From: Beta vulgaris subsp. vulgaris
Lineage: Eukaryota > Streptophyta > Magnoliopsida > Caryophyllales > Amaranthaceae
Reading direction: 5' to 3'
Assembly: GCF_026745355.1 (NCBI RefSeq)
Contig: NC_079202.1
Coordinates: 51,796,209 to 51,860,208, forward strand
Length of the DNA stretch: 64,000 bases
How positions within the stretch are numbered: position 1 is the first letter of the stretch; every line of letters begins with the position of its first letter. Under the pieces are notes generated by a model. That model was not told where the DNA came from. It made no database searches and saw only the letters and a list, made by a program, of their open reading frames with translations. Positions 10,520-23,199 of this stretch are shown here, piece by piece. The position numbers and the translations under genes were made by a program.

Positions 10520-13500
10520 GTAGTTCTATTAATGTTGAGAAACTCCAGGGATCAGGGAACTATAGGTCCTGGAAAAGGTCATTGGAGATAGGTTGGCCTC
10601 AAAAAGGAAACTTGGGTTTGTTACTGGCATTGTGAAGAGAGATAGCAGTGATGCTGTGAAACAAGAAGCATGGGATACCTGCAATAGCATGGTTATCTCA
10701 TGGATTCTAGGGAGTGTGAATGAACCTATAAAGAAATCTATAATGTTCTTGAACAACTCAACTGAGATCTGGAGATAACTTGAAAAGAAATATGTTGTCA
10801 CTAATGGCTCTAGAAAATATAAGTTGAGTAAGGAAATATATGAAACCAAGCAAGGAGATAAATCTGTAACATATTATTACACTGAAATGAGAGGATTGTG
10901 GGAGGAGCTTGAGTCCTTGAGTAACTTGCCTCCTATCACAACAATGACCCCTGAAATCAATGCTTTCATTAAGGCTTTAGCAACAAGAGGAGCAGAAGTT
11001 GTTCCAACTTCTTAATGGGCTTGATGAAGCTTATCAAGTGCAGAGGAGCCATCTTCTGTTGATGTAGCTTGTAGCTATTTGCACCAAGAAGAAAGTCAAA
11101 AAGAAATCTTGAAGCCAATGAAAGAAGAGAATGAAGCAATTGCCATGTTGAGTAAGAGCACTGATCACACTTGTGGAGAGTGTGGAAAAGTAGGACACAC
11201 AAGAGAGAAGTGCTAGAGAATTATAAGATACCCTAGTAGGCATCCTAAGGCTCAGAGAGATGAAAAAGAAAGAGTGAGAGACACATGGAATAATGCAAGA
11301 GGAGGAAGATGAACAGAGGTGGAAGATTCAGTAGAGGTGGAAGAAGTGCAGCACATGTAAAAAGCAATTTAGACGGTGGATCGTCTGCTAGCAGTGGCAC
11401 AACTATTAATAGCACAACAACTTGAACAACTTATGAAGCTTCTCCCTACTCCATCTAAAGCTCCTGGGTTTAATACTGAAGAAGAGATGAACTATAGTTA
11501 TGCTGGCATGGTTAGTTGTAACCTTGCAGATGTTGTGAAGGATGGGTGGATTATTGATTCAGGAGCATCAGACCACATGTCTGGATGCCTAAGCATGTTT
11601 AAAAATGCCACCAAGGTGAGCAAAGAGCAGAAAATCAACCTTCCTACCGGTGAGACAATAGTGATCTCACTCACTGGAGATGCAAAACTAAGTAATGAAA
11701 TGCAACTTAAAAATGTGCTATACATACCTACATTTAAGCACAATCTGCTCTCAGTGCAGAAATTGACATCAAATGGAGGATGCAAGGTGAACTTCCATCC
11801 TGAGTTTTGCATCATAGAAGAAGAAAAAAGTGGTAAGGTGTTAGGTGTTGGGAAAGCTGAACATGGCTTATACTACCTAATTGACAGGCCTCTTGATGAC
11901 ATTGTGAAGTCTTATCAAGGGAAGAATGATGAATGCAGGAAGATGGAAACATGGAAGAAAAAGAAAAAAGGTGTGAAGGCTATGAATGCTGAAAATGAAG
12001 TGGAGATCCCCTAACACCATAATTGATGTGTCTAATGTGTCTGAAACTACTCTCTGGCACTGGAGTTGGGTCATGCCCCTCTAAGAAAGCTGGACAAGAT
12101 TAAGAACCTACAAGGGTTCAAGCGTGAAGCTACTGAAATTTGCATTACTTGTCCTTTGCAAGGTTTACAAAGCTGCCAAGCAGGCCTAGCAGATCAAGAG
12201 CAGCAGGATTGTTTGAACTAATCCACATTGATATCTGGGGGTATACAAACTTGCCACCAGACACAATCATAGGTACTTCATTACTATAGTTGATGACTAT
12301 AGTAGAACCACATGGGTTCACTTGCTAAAACACAAATCAGATGCCTTTGAAGCCATTCAGAACTTTGTTTGTATGGGAATAACTCAATTTGAAAAAAATG
12401 TTAAGATCATCAGAAGTGACAATGCTCTTGAGTTTGATGATAAACAATGTAAACTCTTATTTGCCAACCTTGGGATAATGCATCAAACAAGCTGTGTTGA
12501 CAGGCTTGAGCAAAATGGAAGGGTGGAAAGGAAGCATAGGAACATCCTAGAGATGGCAAGGGCTTTAAGGTTTCAAAGTGGTCTTCCTATGCAATTTTGG
12601 GGAAACTGTGTGCTATGTGCAGTCTACATCACCAACAAGCTTCCTAACATAGTGCTCAACAACATCACACCCTATGAGGTACTTTATAACACTGCTCATG
12701 TTTACAAACACTTGAAACCATTTGGTTGTTTAGCTCTTTCTTATAATCCATGTAGAACTAAAGGTAAATTCAATGCTAAAGTTGTGCCATGTGTATTCAT
12801 GGGATACCCCTACACCCAAAGAGGATACAAATTCTTAAATTTAACTAACAATAGCACATTTGTTAGCAAGGATGTGAAGTTCCTATGAAATAATTTTTCC
12901 ATACAAACGGTTTCATTCTCCTGTTAGTATTAAAGAGTCGCCTGTTGTGAGTACTAAGTGTACAGATGTTGAGGAGGAAGACCATGTGAATATTAACATA
13001 GATGAACCTGAAGGTGAGAGAGTTGAGGATGTTGTAGAACCTAAGAGATCCACTAGAACACATAAAGCACCCAGTTGGCAAAAAGACTACATTACAGCTA
13101 ACACCACTCAAATAAATAAGCCTCACAAAATTAACCAAACCACTCAAATAGAAACTAGCTACCCCCTCATTATCATGTTTCCTTGCAAATCTCTCACTCA
13201 ACATGAACCTAAACACTTTAAAGAAGTCATTACTGACCCTAAGTGGGTGCAGGCTATGAATGAAGAACTCCAAGCCCTTGAGCAAAATAGTACCTGGACT
13301 ATCATTGAATTGCTAGAGGAAAAAAAGGCAATTGGTAGTAAATGGCTGTATAAAGTAAAATACAACAGTGATGGGAGTATAAGTAGGTACAAGTCAAGAC
13401 TTGTGATCTTAGGAAATAGGCAAAGGTATGGGATAGACTATGACCAAACCTTTGCCCCAGTTGCAAAAATGGCAACTGTTAGGTCTCTTCTTGCTGTTGC

Positions 13501-14640
13501 TTCCATAAAATATTGGCATTTACACTAAATGGATGCTAAGAATGCCTTTCTCCATGGTGAATTGCAGGAAAATGTCTACATGATACTTCCACCAGGTTAT
13601 CTAGGTGAAGGTCACAGACTTGAAGTTCAAAGAGAAGGTGTTTGTGTGCCTAATATGGGGAGTTCTAAAGTGTGCAAACTGAACAAGTCCTTGTATGGAC
13701 TTAAACAGGCCCCAAGGCAATGGTTTGCCAAACTAAACAATGCTTTGAAATCTCATGGCTTTGTTCAATCAAAGTCTGACTATACCTTGTTCAGCAAAGA
13801 AGATGCTAAAAGATTCCTAGTGATCCTTGTATATGTAGATGATTTGATCTTGGCAAGCAACTGTTCAGCTGCCATTTCTCATACCAAAGAATTTCTAAAT
13901 CTATCTTTACATATGAAGGATATGGGCATACTCAGGTACTTCTTAGGTATACAAGTGGATCATTGCAATCAGGGACTATTCTTGTCTCAGAAGAAGTATG
14001 TTCAAGATCTCCTCACTGAGTATGGCATGGACAATTCTAAACCTGTCAAACTACCTATGGACAACCATACCAAACTCTCCTCTCACACTGGTACTCCTCT
14101 CTCTCACTTTGAACCATACCAAAAACTAGTAGGCAAATTAATATATCCTCCCTACAAGGCCAGACATCATCTTTTACAGTCCATGTCTTGAGTAGGTTCA
14201 TGCATCAACCTACTAGTGTGCATATGCAAGCTGCCAAGAGAGTTCTGAAATACCTTGCAGGGTCTACAAGTTAGGGCATCCTTCTTGCTAACAATTCAAG
14301 TGCTAAACTTCAGGCCTTCTGTGACAGTGACTGGGGTGGTTGTCCAAGCACTAGAAGATCAACATCTGGCTTCTGTGTGCTTCTTGGGAACTCTCCTATA
14401 TCCTGGAAATCAAAGAGACAGTTAGTGGTGTCTAGGAGTAGTGATGAAGCTGAATACAGATCAATGGCATTAACCATTTGTGAAGTAATGTGGCTGCATC
14501 ATCTCCTTAAAGACTTAGGAGCGAAAAGTGTTGGCCAAACCTCTATATTCTGTGACAACCAGGCTGCACTAGCTATTGCATCCAATCCGGTTCACCAAGA
14601 ACGAACCAAACATGTGGACATGATTGCCACTTTATGAGGG
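10520..14640 (+). pseudogene. Degenerate copia gag-pol
   Basis: Reading frames are split by stops and shifts. The gag part runs about 10520-11220, with an in-frame stop near 10776 and a zinc knuckle CGECGKVGHTREKC at about 11172-11214. The protease active site DSGAS is near 11555. Integrase follows (main open part 12322-12888), with its catalytic region in pieces. Reverse transcriptase covers about 13200-14190; an in-frame TAA at 13526 falls just before MDAKNAFLHG, and the catalytic YVDD is at 13832-13843. RNase H with SSDEAEY ends near 14640. These lesions rule out a full-length polyprotein. Confidence 0.9.
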
Positions 14641-14786
14641 ACAAGACTAATGAAGGTGTGGTTGCTTCTACTTACATTCCCACAAAGCAACAACTTGCTG
14701 ATGTGTTTACAAAGCTTCTTCCTACCCATTAGCACCAATACCTTCTGTCCAAGCTGGGAGTTCAGTCTACACCTCACTCTCAGCTT

Positions 14787-14795
14787 GAGGGGGAG
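14787..14795 (+). other. Polypurine tract
   Basis: GAGGGGGAG abuts the 3' LTR, where plus-strand DNA synthesis is primed in LTR retrotransposons. Confidence 0.85.
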
Positions 14796-15063
14796 TGTTG
14801 AAGTGAGGCATTTTAGCCCATCCTAGTGCAATGTAATGTTCTAGGCCCAATCTTAATTATTTCCCTAGGATATTTCTCTCTTTATTGCTGCTGCATCAGC
14901 TTATATTTTTTGTCTGTTTGCTAAGATACTTTGTCTAGGTGTCTCCTTATATTCCTGCATTGAAGGCAGTGATTGAATAAATGAGAGAAAATATCACCTG
15001 AGAGAAAATGGTGTATCTTTACGCTGAAACTGTAAACATGACATTGCTACACAAATATCATCA
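14796..15063 (+). repeat. 3' LTR of the copia element, internally deleted
   Basis: 268 bp. Compared with the 5' LTR it lacks about 64 bp after GTCTCCTT, including the TATA-like CCTTATATAAGG. It also has about 4 extra bases in CAATCTTAATTATTTCCC. Confidence 0.95.
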
Positions 15064-15251
15064 CCAACTAAACAATGCCTTATCACCGTTTTAAAAAACC
15101 ATACTATATGTATAGCGGTATAGGGTTACTTAAGCATTTGAGCTAGGGCCTATATCGAATCAGGTTAAGTCACCCAACCAAAGTTAGAATACATAATATT
15201 ATTGCCACTGTTCATACTTGAAACAATTACCGATGCTACAATATGCTAACA

Positions 15252-15868
15252 CTAGTAAATATGCACGTGATGCATGCCTGGTTATTTTATTTTTCAAGCA
15301 AAAATTATAACCTTTTTAGACATTAATAAGGGTAAAATTTTGACAATTAGACATTTATTTGGCTAAATTTCATAGGATAAATCTCTATCACTTAATACTT
15401 AGCTTGTTTTATTATTTTCTTTTTACTTATTATTTCGTTTAGGTTTTTAAAATTAAACTTGATGAACCATAAAAGAATATTAAGTGAATTTATTTAGAAT
15501 TTCTTATGTTGTATTAACATAGTCATTTGTGTTAAATAGATCATTTCACTTTGTTATGTGATTGAATTTTCCATTTTGATGTAATACATGATTGTGTTTG
15601 TGAATTGATTGATAAGATATTTGATTAATGTAATATTCCTTTTTATTTATTTATTTTAGCATAAATGTACTAAATCTTATAGTCAATATTATTTATTTTC
15701 TGGGTGGCTCAATTATAACATGATTTTCTCCAACATTTAAGTTAATTTTTTATTGCTATATTTGAGTTTGCTTTTTTTTTCTTTTTTTTTGGTAATTGAT
15801 TTACTAATGGGTAATTAAGTAAATTTATAAGGGGAACCATATCTACCCCCTCCTTTATATAATAGAGA
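15252..15868 (-). mobile_element. Short non-autonomous Helitron
   Basis: On the minus strand it starts TCTCTATTATATAAAGG and ends with CTAG, preceded by a short palindromic stretch (ATGCATCACGTGCAT), between flanking A and T. These are the Helitron marks: 5' TC, a 3' hairpin then CTRR, insertion between A and T, and no target duplication. It has no Rep/helicase. A second copy of the same end type is at 37460-37856. Confidence 0.7.
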
Positions 15869-15875
15869 TATGAAA

Positions 15876-15976
15876 TAGTAGACAATGTTGATTGGATGAA
15901 CTTGGAGACAATCATCCCATATAGACATATAGTAGACCATGTTAATTGGATGAACTTGGAGACAATCATCCCATCC
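15876..15976. repeat. Tandem duplication, period 54 bp
   Basis: Two copies starting at 15876 and 15930 share TTGGATGAACTTGGAGACAA then TCATCCCAT. They abut the Helitron end. Confidence 0.85.
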
Positions 15977-16905
15977 AATTAATTGCATACATAAACTTAT
16001 ACAAACACACTCCTGGCTACATGCACAAATCTGTATGTTTGTGTGAACCTCATTGATTATGACTCAAGGACTATGACATTGTACACTAGCATAAAACAAA
16101 AGGCATCAAGTCTAGCTTTTTAGTTAGAAGGTTATAGAAAGCCCTAACACTAAAGTCTAAGGATTATAATGTAGAAGTAGAATTCTTATATATGCTATTA
16201 TGCAAACACTTAAACTATGTGACTATGACAAGAAGAGGGAACCCCATCTTTCACAAAGGCCCTAGCTACAGGTTTGGTGTTGATCATATATGTTTTTAAG
16301 TGAACATCTTTGATGGGTTATTTTTATATGTTATGGTGCTTTATTTGATTTGAGTTCACATGTACAACATGTGATGTGGGCTCTAGTTTGTTAATGTCTC
16401 CTTTGAAGCAAACACAATATGACTCCCTAGACGCCAAGAGCATGAATTGGTTACTCGTTGACAAATAAAAAAAAAAAAGTAAGAGATATCCACTATAAGT
16501 TTCTGGATAGAAAGTACAAACCACGCACTAAAATAGTATCTTGATGCTCTTTGCTATTTTGGGAAATAGGAGTGTATTACCTTTTACTTGGGAAAATTTT
16601 CTACGCACGGGTTATATTATGTGGTAATACAATTTCTTATATCCCTATTTCTTACAACACTGCAAATACAATATTTTATTTTTCTTAAGTAAAATGAAGG
16701 GGATTGACTAACTTGAGAGGATAAGGGGAAATCCTCAAATGAATCTCATGAGGTTTGATTTATAGACCTTAGGAATATGAGATGTGAATTGAAGGTGATG
16801 TCACTATTTCACCACCTCAACCTCACTGCAAATACAATATGTACGTCTTTGGATTTCGTCTCATATAATATACAAATGTTATATACTATAATTACAGTTA
16901 TCATC
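15977..16905. other. Intergenic, no gene seen
   Basis: AT-rich DNA without a supported gene or element end. Confidence 0.4.
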
Positions 16906-17372
16906 AAGGACGGATTCACTATGGGTTCAATTGAACCCATAGTGGATGAGTGTATTTTCTTGCTTTACTGTATCAATGAAGGAGCTTTGCCGGGTGACCA
17001 TGTGTCATGTCGCTTGTGCGTGTGGACTATAGCTATAAGCTATGTTCTATCTACTTTTAAATTTTAGTGTTTATTGTACTCCTATAATACCAAATGTTAT
17101 ATTATTTCGCTATTTCATCTTATTAATTATCTCGGAATTATTGCTCAAATACAAATGTTTTACATTACATATATTAAAATTATTTGTTATTTGATGTTGA
17201 GCAATCATGCTCAAAAAGTATGAAATTTAATGAAACTCCTCCATAAATTTGGCCATAAAATGAAGTGTTTAAGAGGCATATTATCTTTGAGCGCCTTAAA
17301 CTTATATAGGCTTGATAAATGACGATTTGCTTATGTTCGAACCCATAGGTTCGATTTTCTGGATCCTCACTT
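16906..17372. mobile_element. Probable hAT-type MITE remnant
   Basis: The left end AAGGACGGATTCACTATGG and the right end CTGGATCCTCACT are roughly inverted and resemble the GGCGGATCCA ends of plant hAT MITEs. A perfect 28-bp palindrome, whose left arm is CACTATGGGTTCAA, sits next to the left end (16917-16944), and GAACCCATAGGTTCGA near the right end. No 8-bp duplication was confirmed. Confidence 0.45.
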
Positions 17373-17534
17373 ATTATCACTTATTATCATAATAAGAGTG
17401 ATAGTAGATTTACTTATTATAAGATGTGTGCATAAGTTCTAACTTATAACCTTCAAAAAAGGCTCTGATATCATGTACAATAATTGAGACTATGAGTTAC
17501 CCTCCCTCAATATGTTTGCCATGAATAAGGATAG

Positions 17535-17708
17535 GAGTTAGCTCAAGTGGGTAGAGCGCTCCCCCTTGGCCCCTGAGGTCAGGGGTTCGGTCCTTACCCC
17601 CAGCATTATGTTGGGGTATTTCTTTAGCATGTTATGCATGCCTTACCAGCCAATGTGTTGGTGTTTCCTACAGGCTAGTAGCCTTGTAGGGGTTGACTCA
17701 ATTTCCTA

Positions 17709-17712
<4 letters not shown>
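17535..17712 (+). mobile_element. tRNA-derived SINE
   Basis: It begins GGAGTTAGCTCAAGTGGGTA (A box), followed by AGGGGTTCGGTCC (B box), an ATGCATGCC body and the tail TTGACTCAATTTCCTAATAA, which runs into the (TA)n tract. A second copy in reverse, split by a hAT element, is at 38105-39727, so this is a repeated family. Confidence 0.85.

Positions 17713-17787
<75 letters not shown>
17713..17787. repeat. (AT)n microsatellite
   Basis: About 37 uninterrupted AT units. They follow the SINE tail and precede the first of three related elements. Confidence 0.95.
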
Positions 17788-17791
<4 letters not shown>

Positions 17792-18196
17792 TGGGTTCTA
17801 GTGAGAACCCTCTTATGGTGAGAACCGTGAGAACCACTTAAAATGAGCAAGAACTTCTTCAAATGAGCCAAAAAAAGTAACAAATGAGCAGAAACATAAA
17901 ATGAGTAGAGAATATTAAGTTATCAAAAACATAAAATGAACAAAAATTTAAAAGAAGAAAAACGTAATAAGAGCATAAAAAAGTTAAATTAGAAAAAAAG
18001 GAAAATTAGCAAAACGTAAAATGAGCAAAAACGTTGATAAATGAGCATAAAATTGTTGAATGAGCAAAACCATAAAATAAATGAAACAAAAAATGAGCAA
18101 AAATGTTATGAAATGATCAAAATTTTCATAAAATGAGGAAAAATGAGTGGTTCTCACGGTTCTCACCATAAGGGTGGTTCTCATATGAACTTAAAC
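17788..18196. mobile_element. Microsatellite-associated MITE, copy 1
   Basis: Inverted ends of about 50 bp. The left has GTTCTAGTGAGAACC then TTATGGTGAGAACCGTGAGA; the right read inward has GTTCATATGAGAACC then the same second block. TA-repeat DNA borders both ends. It is AT-rich inside with no coding. The superfamily is not certain. Confidence 0.7.
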
Positions 18197-18203
18197 ATAT
18201 ATA

Positions 18204-18481
18204 GAGGCAAGATCACATGAGAATGCTCCTTACATGAGAAATGAGAATAAATCTCAACCACATGATTGGTTTAGAGTTATAACACTTATTCATTAGAGTT
18301 ATATCCCTCTAAAAAAATTTGAGTTCAAAAAAAAAAAATTTGAATTTTTTTTTCAAATATTTTGTTTTTGGAGTTACATCACTTTTTCATTAGAGTTACA
18401 TCACTTATTCATAAGAGTTATAGTGTGTAAAATTCATTCTCATTTCTCATGTAAGTATGCATTCTCATATGAGCTCACTTC
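18204..18481. mobile_element. Microsatellite-associated MITE, copy 2
   Basis: Left end GAGGCAAGATCACATGAGAA, right end read inward GAAGTGAGCTCATATGAGAA. Both continue with ACATGAGAAATGAGAAT. ATATATA lies to the left and TATATA to the right. The ends share the TGAGAA motif with its neighbours. Confidence 0.7.
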
Positions 18482-20406
18482 TATATAGAGTCGGGATCCG
18501 GTGAGAATGAATAGTTATGTGAGAATAGATTAATATGTGAGAATTAACTACAAGCGTTAGATAAAAAAAGAACCAAGGGATGTGATTTGCCATAACAGTA
18601 ATAACAAAATCACAGCAAATTTTTAGCGGCAAACCTTCCAATTAAGCAGCGTTAACACTGAATAATACTTTTCACTGAGGAAATTCATCATCGATTGATT
18701 GATTACAAACTAAAGTCTGATTTTTCTATCTAGATCGAAATTCATCCACCAAGTAAACGCTATTCGTTCATCATCAGGTACGAATTATAAACGTTATTCA
18801 TGGAATTCGATTTTTTCGAAATTCATGGAATTTTTTTTTCATATTCTACTTTTTCTCTCTATTTTGAGTATTTTGCTTAATTTTAGTTTTGATTTTGCAT
18901 CTTTTGTTCTGTCTGATGGATTGAATTTGTAGATATTGATGTTTTGCCTACTATTTTTTCCTAAATCCGCTTGAATCGAATATACACTTGTTGAATAGAA
19001 GAAAATTGATAATATAGACTACCTGTTGATGGATGCGAAATGAATTGTATGTTGAGACTCGTATATCATGGCTTGTGCTGGAATAGTAAAAGGATGTTGC
19101 GAGTTGTAGATTGTAGGTGTGAGGAAGGTTGAAAGATAAATGAAGGGTTGTAGGGTTTTATTGAATTTCTTGTATTCTGGTTCTGTTGTAGAAATTTCAC
19201 GATCCCAATCTTATGATAAGCCCAACGATTTAAGCTAAGAAGCACCAACTAGCTTAGCAACATTTGATGGAGGAAGAATCATACAGACCTAAAGACAATT
19301 CATTTCACCTCAAAAACATATATGCATAGAAGTTTGCAAGGCTAGGCATGGAAACTATGATTTTAACATGACGAGCACCAATTCTCCCAATTCCTATAGT
19401 TTCTTTTTGGTTTTAAAAACAGCTTCCTACTTTATTTTGTACAATATTGATATGTGATCACTTATCTCCCATGCACCTCTTTTTTTCCTTGAGATCATTG
19501 TTGCTACTGCACTGTGGCACAGAGTGATTGTATTTTTTACTGTTCTAGAAACTTTTGTCCTAGGTATTTAATTTATTTTATGTGGCATATAGGTAGTCGA
19601 GATTTGAATTATATGAGGCTATGAGCTACTTAATTTACTACTTAATCAGTTTCACAATCATTTTTTAATTCTTAGATTAGTTTGAAATATCTATTTTTGA
19701 CATTAATTTTGAGCCCTATATGTCTTGAGCTGTATATATCAAGACATTCTTATTTATAAGACAAATATGGGCTTTGTATTCTGTTTGACATTTAACATTT
19801 TGTGTAAAACAAACATGTTCATCATATATTTACTACATGTACATTAGTGCTACACTAAAAGTACATAAGTGCTACACTAAAAGTACATTAGATTTCTGCT
19901 TTCTTTGTCACATGGAGAAACTAAGACATTATAGATGGTCTACTACTATAGAGATGGAAATGTATAATGCTTCAGTGACTGATAAAGTGAGAGACTATAA
20001 TCTATTCTTTAAAAGATTTCCTTTTGATCGTAGTTTGAGTTTGGAAATGTGATATTAGTATTTCAGGAAGATTGATACTTCATATGATGTAAAGAACTTT
20101 GCTCTGTTACATGCTTATATACCTCATAGTGTAGCTTACTATCTATACTTGATTTTATTTTTTGTTTCATACTAGATAAAAAATCACTTTAGTCATCCAC
20201 TGTAAAGAGCCATGTTAACTTTGTCCATTATAAACTAGAATTCAAGTATCGTAATATATGACTTAACTGGAAATGAGCAGTTGAGAAAGATTCTAGAAAC
20301 TAAATCTAACAAAAGAAATAGTAGCCGTAAAATTCCATATGGTCAAGTGTTGCTACAACTCTAACCAATACTTGATATAACTCTTATCAAAATGTTGCAA
20401 CTTGAT

Positions 20407-20479
20407 AGCTTGTTAGCTCAATCGGTGAGTGTTTTGTGTGCAAATACACAAAAATGTGGGTTCAACTCCCACACAAGCT
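20407..20479 (+). tRNA. tRNA-like sequence (probable pseudogene)
   Basis: 73 nt. Seven acceptor pairs AGCTTGT/ACAAGCT, a D arm GCTC...GAGT and a perfect T arm GTGGGTTCAACTCCCAC. The anticodon arm is abnormal, with an 8-bp stem and 6-nt loop GCAAAT, so it is probably a tRNA relic and not functional. Confidence 0.45.
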
Positions 20480-20685
20480 CTTATTATTTTCATGATCTTG
20501 TTTAGTTTTTAGGATGTTTTTAATTTTTCTCATAAGCCTTACTTGATGCCACGGTAAAATAAGAAACAAATGATGACATTAGTTTGAGTCACAATATGAT
20601 TTACAACTCTATTCTTAATGTACATGAGTGCTATTGTAGAGCATGTTTTGCTCTTGGCTCTAACTTCTAATAATTGTCATTTTAT

Positions 20686-20752
20686 AACCTATGTGGGAAT
20701 CGAACCCACATCTTGCGCATAGCACATGCTCTTCCATTTGAGCTAATAGGTT
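20686..20752 (-). tRNA. tRNA-like sequence (probable pseudogene)
   Basis: 67 nt. Seven acceptor pairs AACCTAT/ATAGGTT, a D arm GCTC...GAGC and a perfect T arm GTGGGTTCGATTCCCAC. The region between the D and T arms is about 5 nt too short for a normal anticodon arm. It faces the tRNA-like sequence 200 bp upstream. Confidence 0.45.
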
Positions 20753-21989
20753 TTAAAGTACAAGTAAAAAGCATAGGCTAGAATCCTATGAAAAAGTTCC
20801 TTGCCCCAAAAACATTTTCGAGTATATCATCGCATAAATACCACCATGATCAATATCAACATGCTCATATGATATCCCATCTCCAACACATTTTGATTAC
20901 CTTTAGGTCAAAATTCATTACCTTTCCGGCTCTTTGATCACCACCTGACGCATTAGTATGAACAAAATACATGTAAGGTAGATCTTCTATAGTAAAGAAC
21001 TGAGCTAAGCAAGGGAAGGGATTAACTTCAACTCATATGAACAAAATACGTGTTACGTAGATCTTCCATATTGTAGCTGGGTGAAGAAACTGTGAATTGA
21101 TTTTTTTGTTGTATAATTCAGTTACTTTGCAAATGTGATCATTGTTTAGTCTTTCTCTTTTCTAGAAAAGGGTGACTACTATAATATTACTCCTCTTTGA
21201 ATCTTGTTTTATGTAAGCTTTACATTTTTTCGAATTTCCAATATACTCTTTACCTGTTTCAGACATAAGATCTACAGCTTCTCAATTGTCAACTAGATCC
21301 AGCAGGTTCATAAAAAAATGTTAATTAATAGGTTAAATGAGATACTCTATCAGCAAATAAGTCTCGCACACTATCTGTCCTGTACATACTAGAGATCTAG
21401 TAACTGCAATTTACCCCTTTAACTCTTATCAATTCTAAAATTAGCCTTAACTTTGAATGGTAGCAATTAGGCTCTATGGGTTTCATACATAGCACATTAC
21501 TTGTTCAAGCTTTGATTATAACAGTGGTCAATATCCAAGCTTAGGCCTAATCTTGGGGGTCTTATCATCCATATTAACCACTGTAGCTTGGGTTGCACCC
21601 ACATAATTAAGAAGGAACTTGGGAAAATCTTAAAGAGCTTGAACACATAAAATTGTTGGAATCTGTGTTTAGCATTTGGAAAATGGTTTTAAGGAATTCA
21701 AGATCTGCTCCTACATGTTCAGGGGCAGCAATGTAATTAGGTGATTGTCCAACAACTTTAATGAAGTCCCCAAGGTTCACTGAAGCACCCAAATGTGGTG
21801 GAGTTGAAAGAACTTGGACCATATAAGAAGTTAAGGTCAATAGTTGAATCAATACCCATTTCTAGTAGTTTTGACTTTTGAGTGATTAAAATCCTTAATT
21901 TTGAATGATAGCAATTAGGTTGAAGTTTAGTTAAGGATAGAAGAAAGTATAACCTAAAGTAGTAGATGGCCTCTTAAAGAAGGGTTGGA

Positions 21990-22083
21990 TGTAAATAGCT
22001 CAAAAGTACATCAATGGTGACCTAAAAGTACATCACTAATGGCATAAAAGTACATCACTAATGACATAAAAGTACATCACCAT
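21990..22083. repeat. Short tandem repeat, AAAAGTACATCACTAATGRC unit
   Basis: Four diverged units of about 20 bp with core AAGTACATCA. Related clusters are at 23200-23275 and 23730-23800, and a CTACACTAAAAGTACAT motif recurs near 19850-19890. All lie within the large (TA)n-flanked element. Confidence 0.75.
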
Positions 22084-23199
22084 AACTATTGGAGTTGGGT
22101 TAAATATTAAGGTTTTTTTGCTTAGAAAGTAGAGACAAGAGCATATGCAGAAAGCTAGAAAGGTTTTCCACTTTTTCTTCATAAATTTCGAGTACCACAT
22201 CTAAAAAGGTAATTGATGGTAAGAGATGGCAAAGGAAATCTGAAAAGAACAAGCATTAATGGACATTGAAATGAGATTTTCTTTTTAAAAAAAAGTTATT
22301 TCTAAAGTCATTGCCAATTACCATCATTTTATCATTATGGCCTACCAAATGGACTGTGAAGATAACTCATATTAAAAATCTAAGTCATCGCAATGGGTGG
22401 CAATGTGGCAACATCAAAAGGATAAAAGAACTTAGAAGAAGTTAAAGTGTTGCTCTCAATTATAAAATACGGAACATAGAACCACATCATGAACACATTC
22501 AGCGTGAACATTTACTCAATTATATTGCAGCAAAAGACAAGAACATGCTATAATAGACATAGTAACATGACCTAGATCTCTAGAGTTGACTAAATATGAT
22601 ACCTGTCTCGTTCCCCATAGAGATATGGGTTCCGATCAGTAATAGGCCGAAGCAGATGTTTGAATTGAGTAAATACATCTACGGCTACACTGGCTTCAGA
22701 TTGTTGTGTTTTAATCTTAACTGGAAACATTCATAGCATAATTATTAAATCAAGATCCTGCACATTTGATAGTAGTAGTCTACAACATCTTCATATCAAA
22801 CTAAAACCTCTCAACTAAAATGTCAGTCAAAAATAATGCAAGTACGTTATTTGGTATGCTATCTCATACACCATCTTCTTCGTTAAGATTACAAGTCGAT
22901 CATTCTATCTGAAGAACAAAACTTAGTAACGTTTTTACAGAAAAAAAAAACAATAGGAATGCATAATCACTCTCTGGCATTTAAACTAAGTATAGAACCG
23001 TTCTCAAGAGTAGGAAAGTCAACCATTGGCAAGATGTCACTACAAACACCAAGAAGCTTCTTATAAAGCACTATATTCAATGTTTCAGTCAAGGTCTATA
23101 TTAATTTTTTTATCTTGTTGATAATATCTAGAATTTTGCACTAACAAACAAATCAAGCAATTGTGATACGTGCTTTTGCACTAACTAGTCATAGCTTAA

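Larger units (their letters stand above)
9950..15063 (+). mobile_element. Ty1/copia LTR retrotransposon, complete but decayed
   Basis: Both LTRs start TGTTGAAGTGAGG and end CA. A 5-bp target duplication, CCAAC, flanks the element (9945-9949, 15064-15068). A primer-binding site follows the 5' LTR and a polypurine tract precedes the 3' LTR. The internal order gag, protease, integrase, reverse transcriptase, RNase H is the copia order. By eye the LTRs differ at about 8 of ~264 aligned positions (about 3%), plus two indels. Stops and frameshifts in the coding part make autonomous movement unlikely. Confidence 0.95.

Noticed and set aside
17535..17610. Functional tRNA gene
   Set aside because: A and B boxes are present, but the anticodon region does not fold as a tRNA and a SINE body and tail follow; a second copy exists at 38105-39727.
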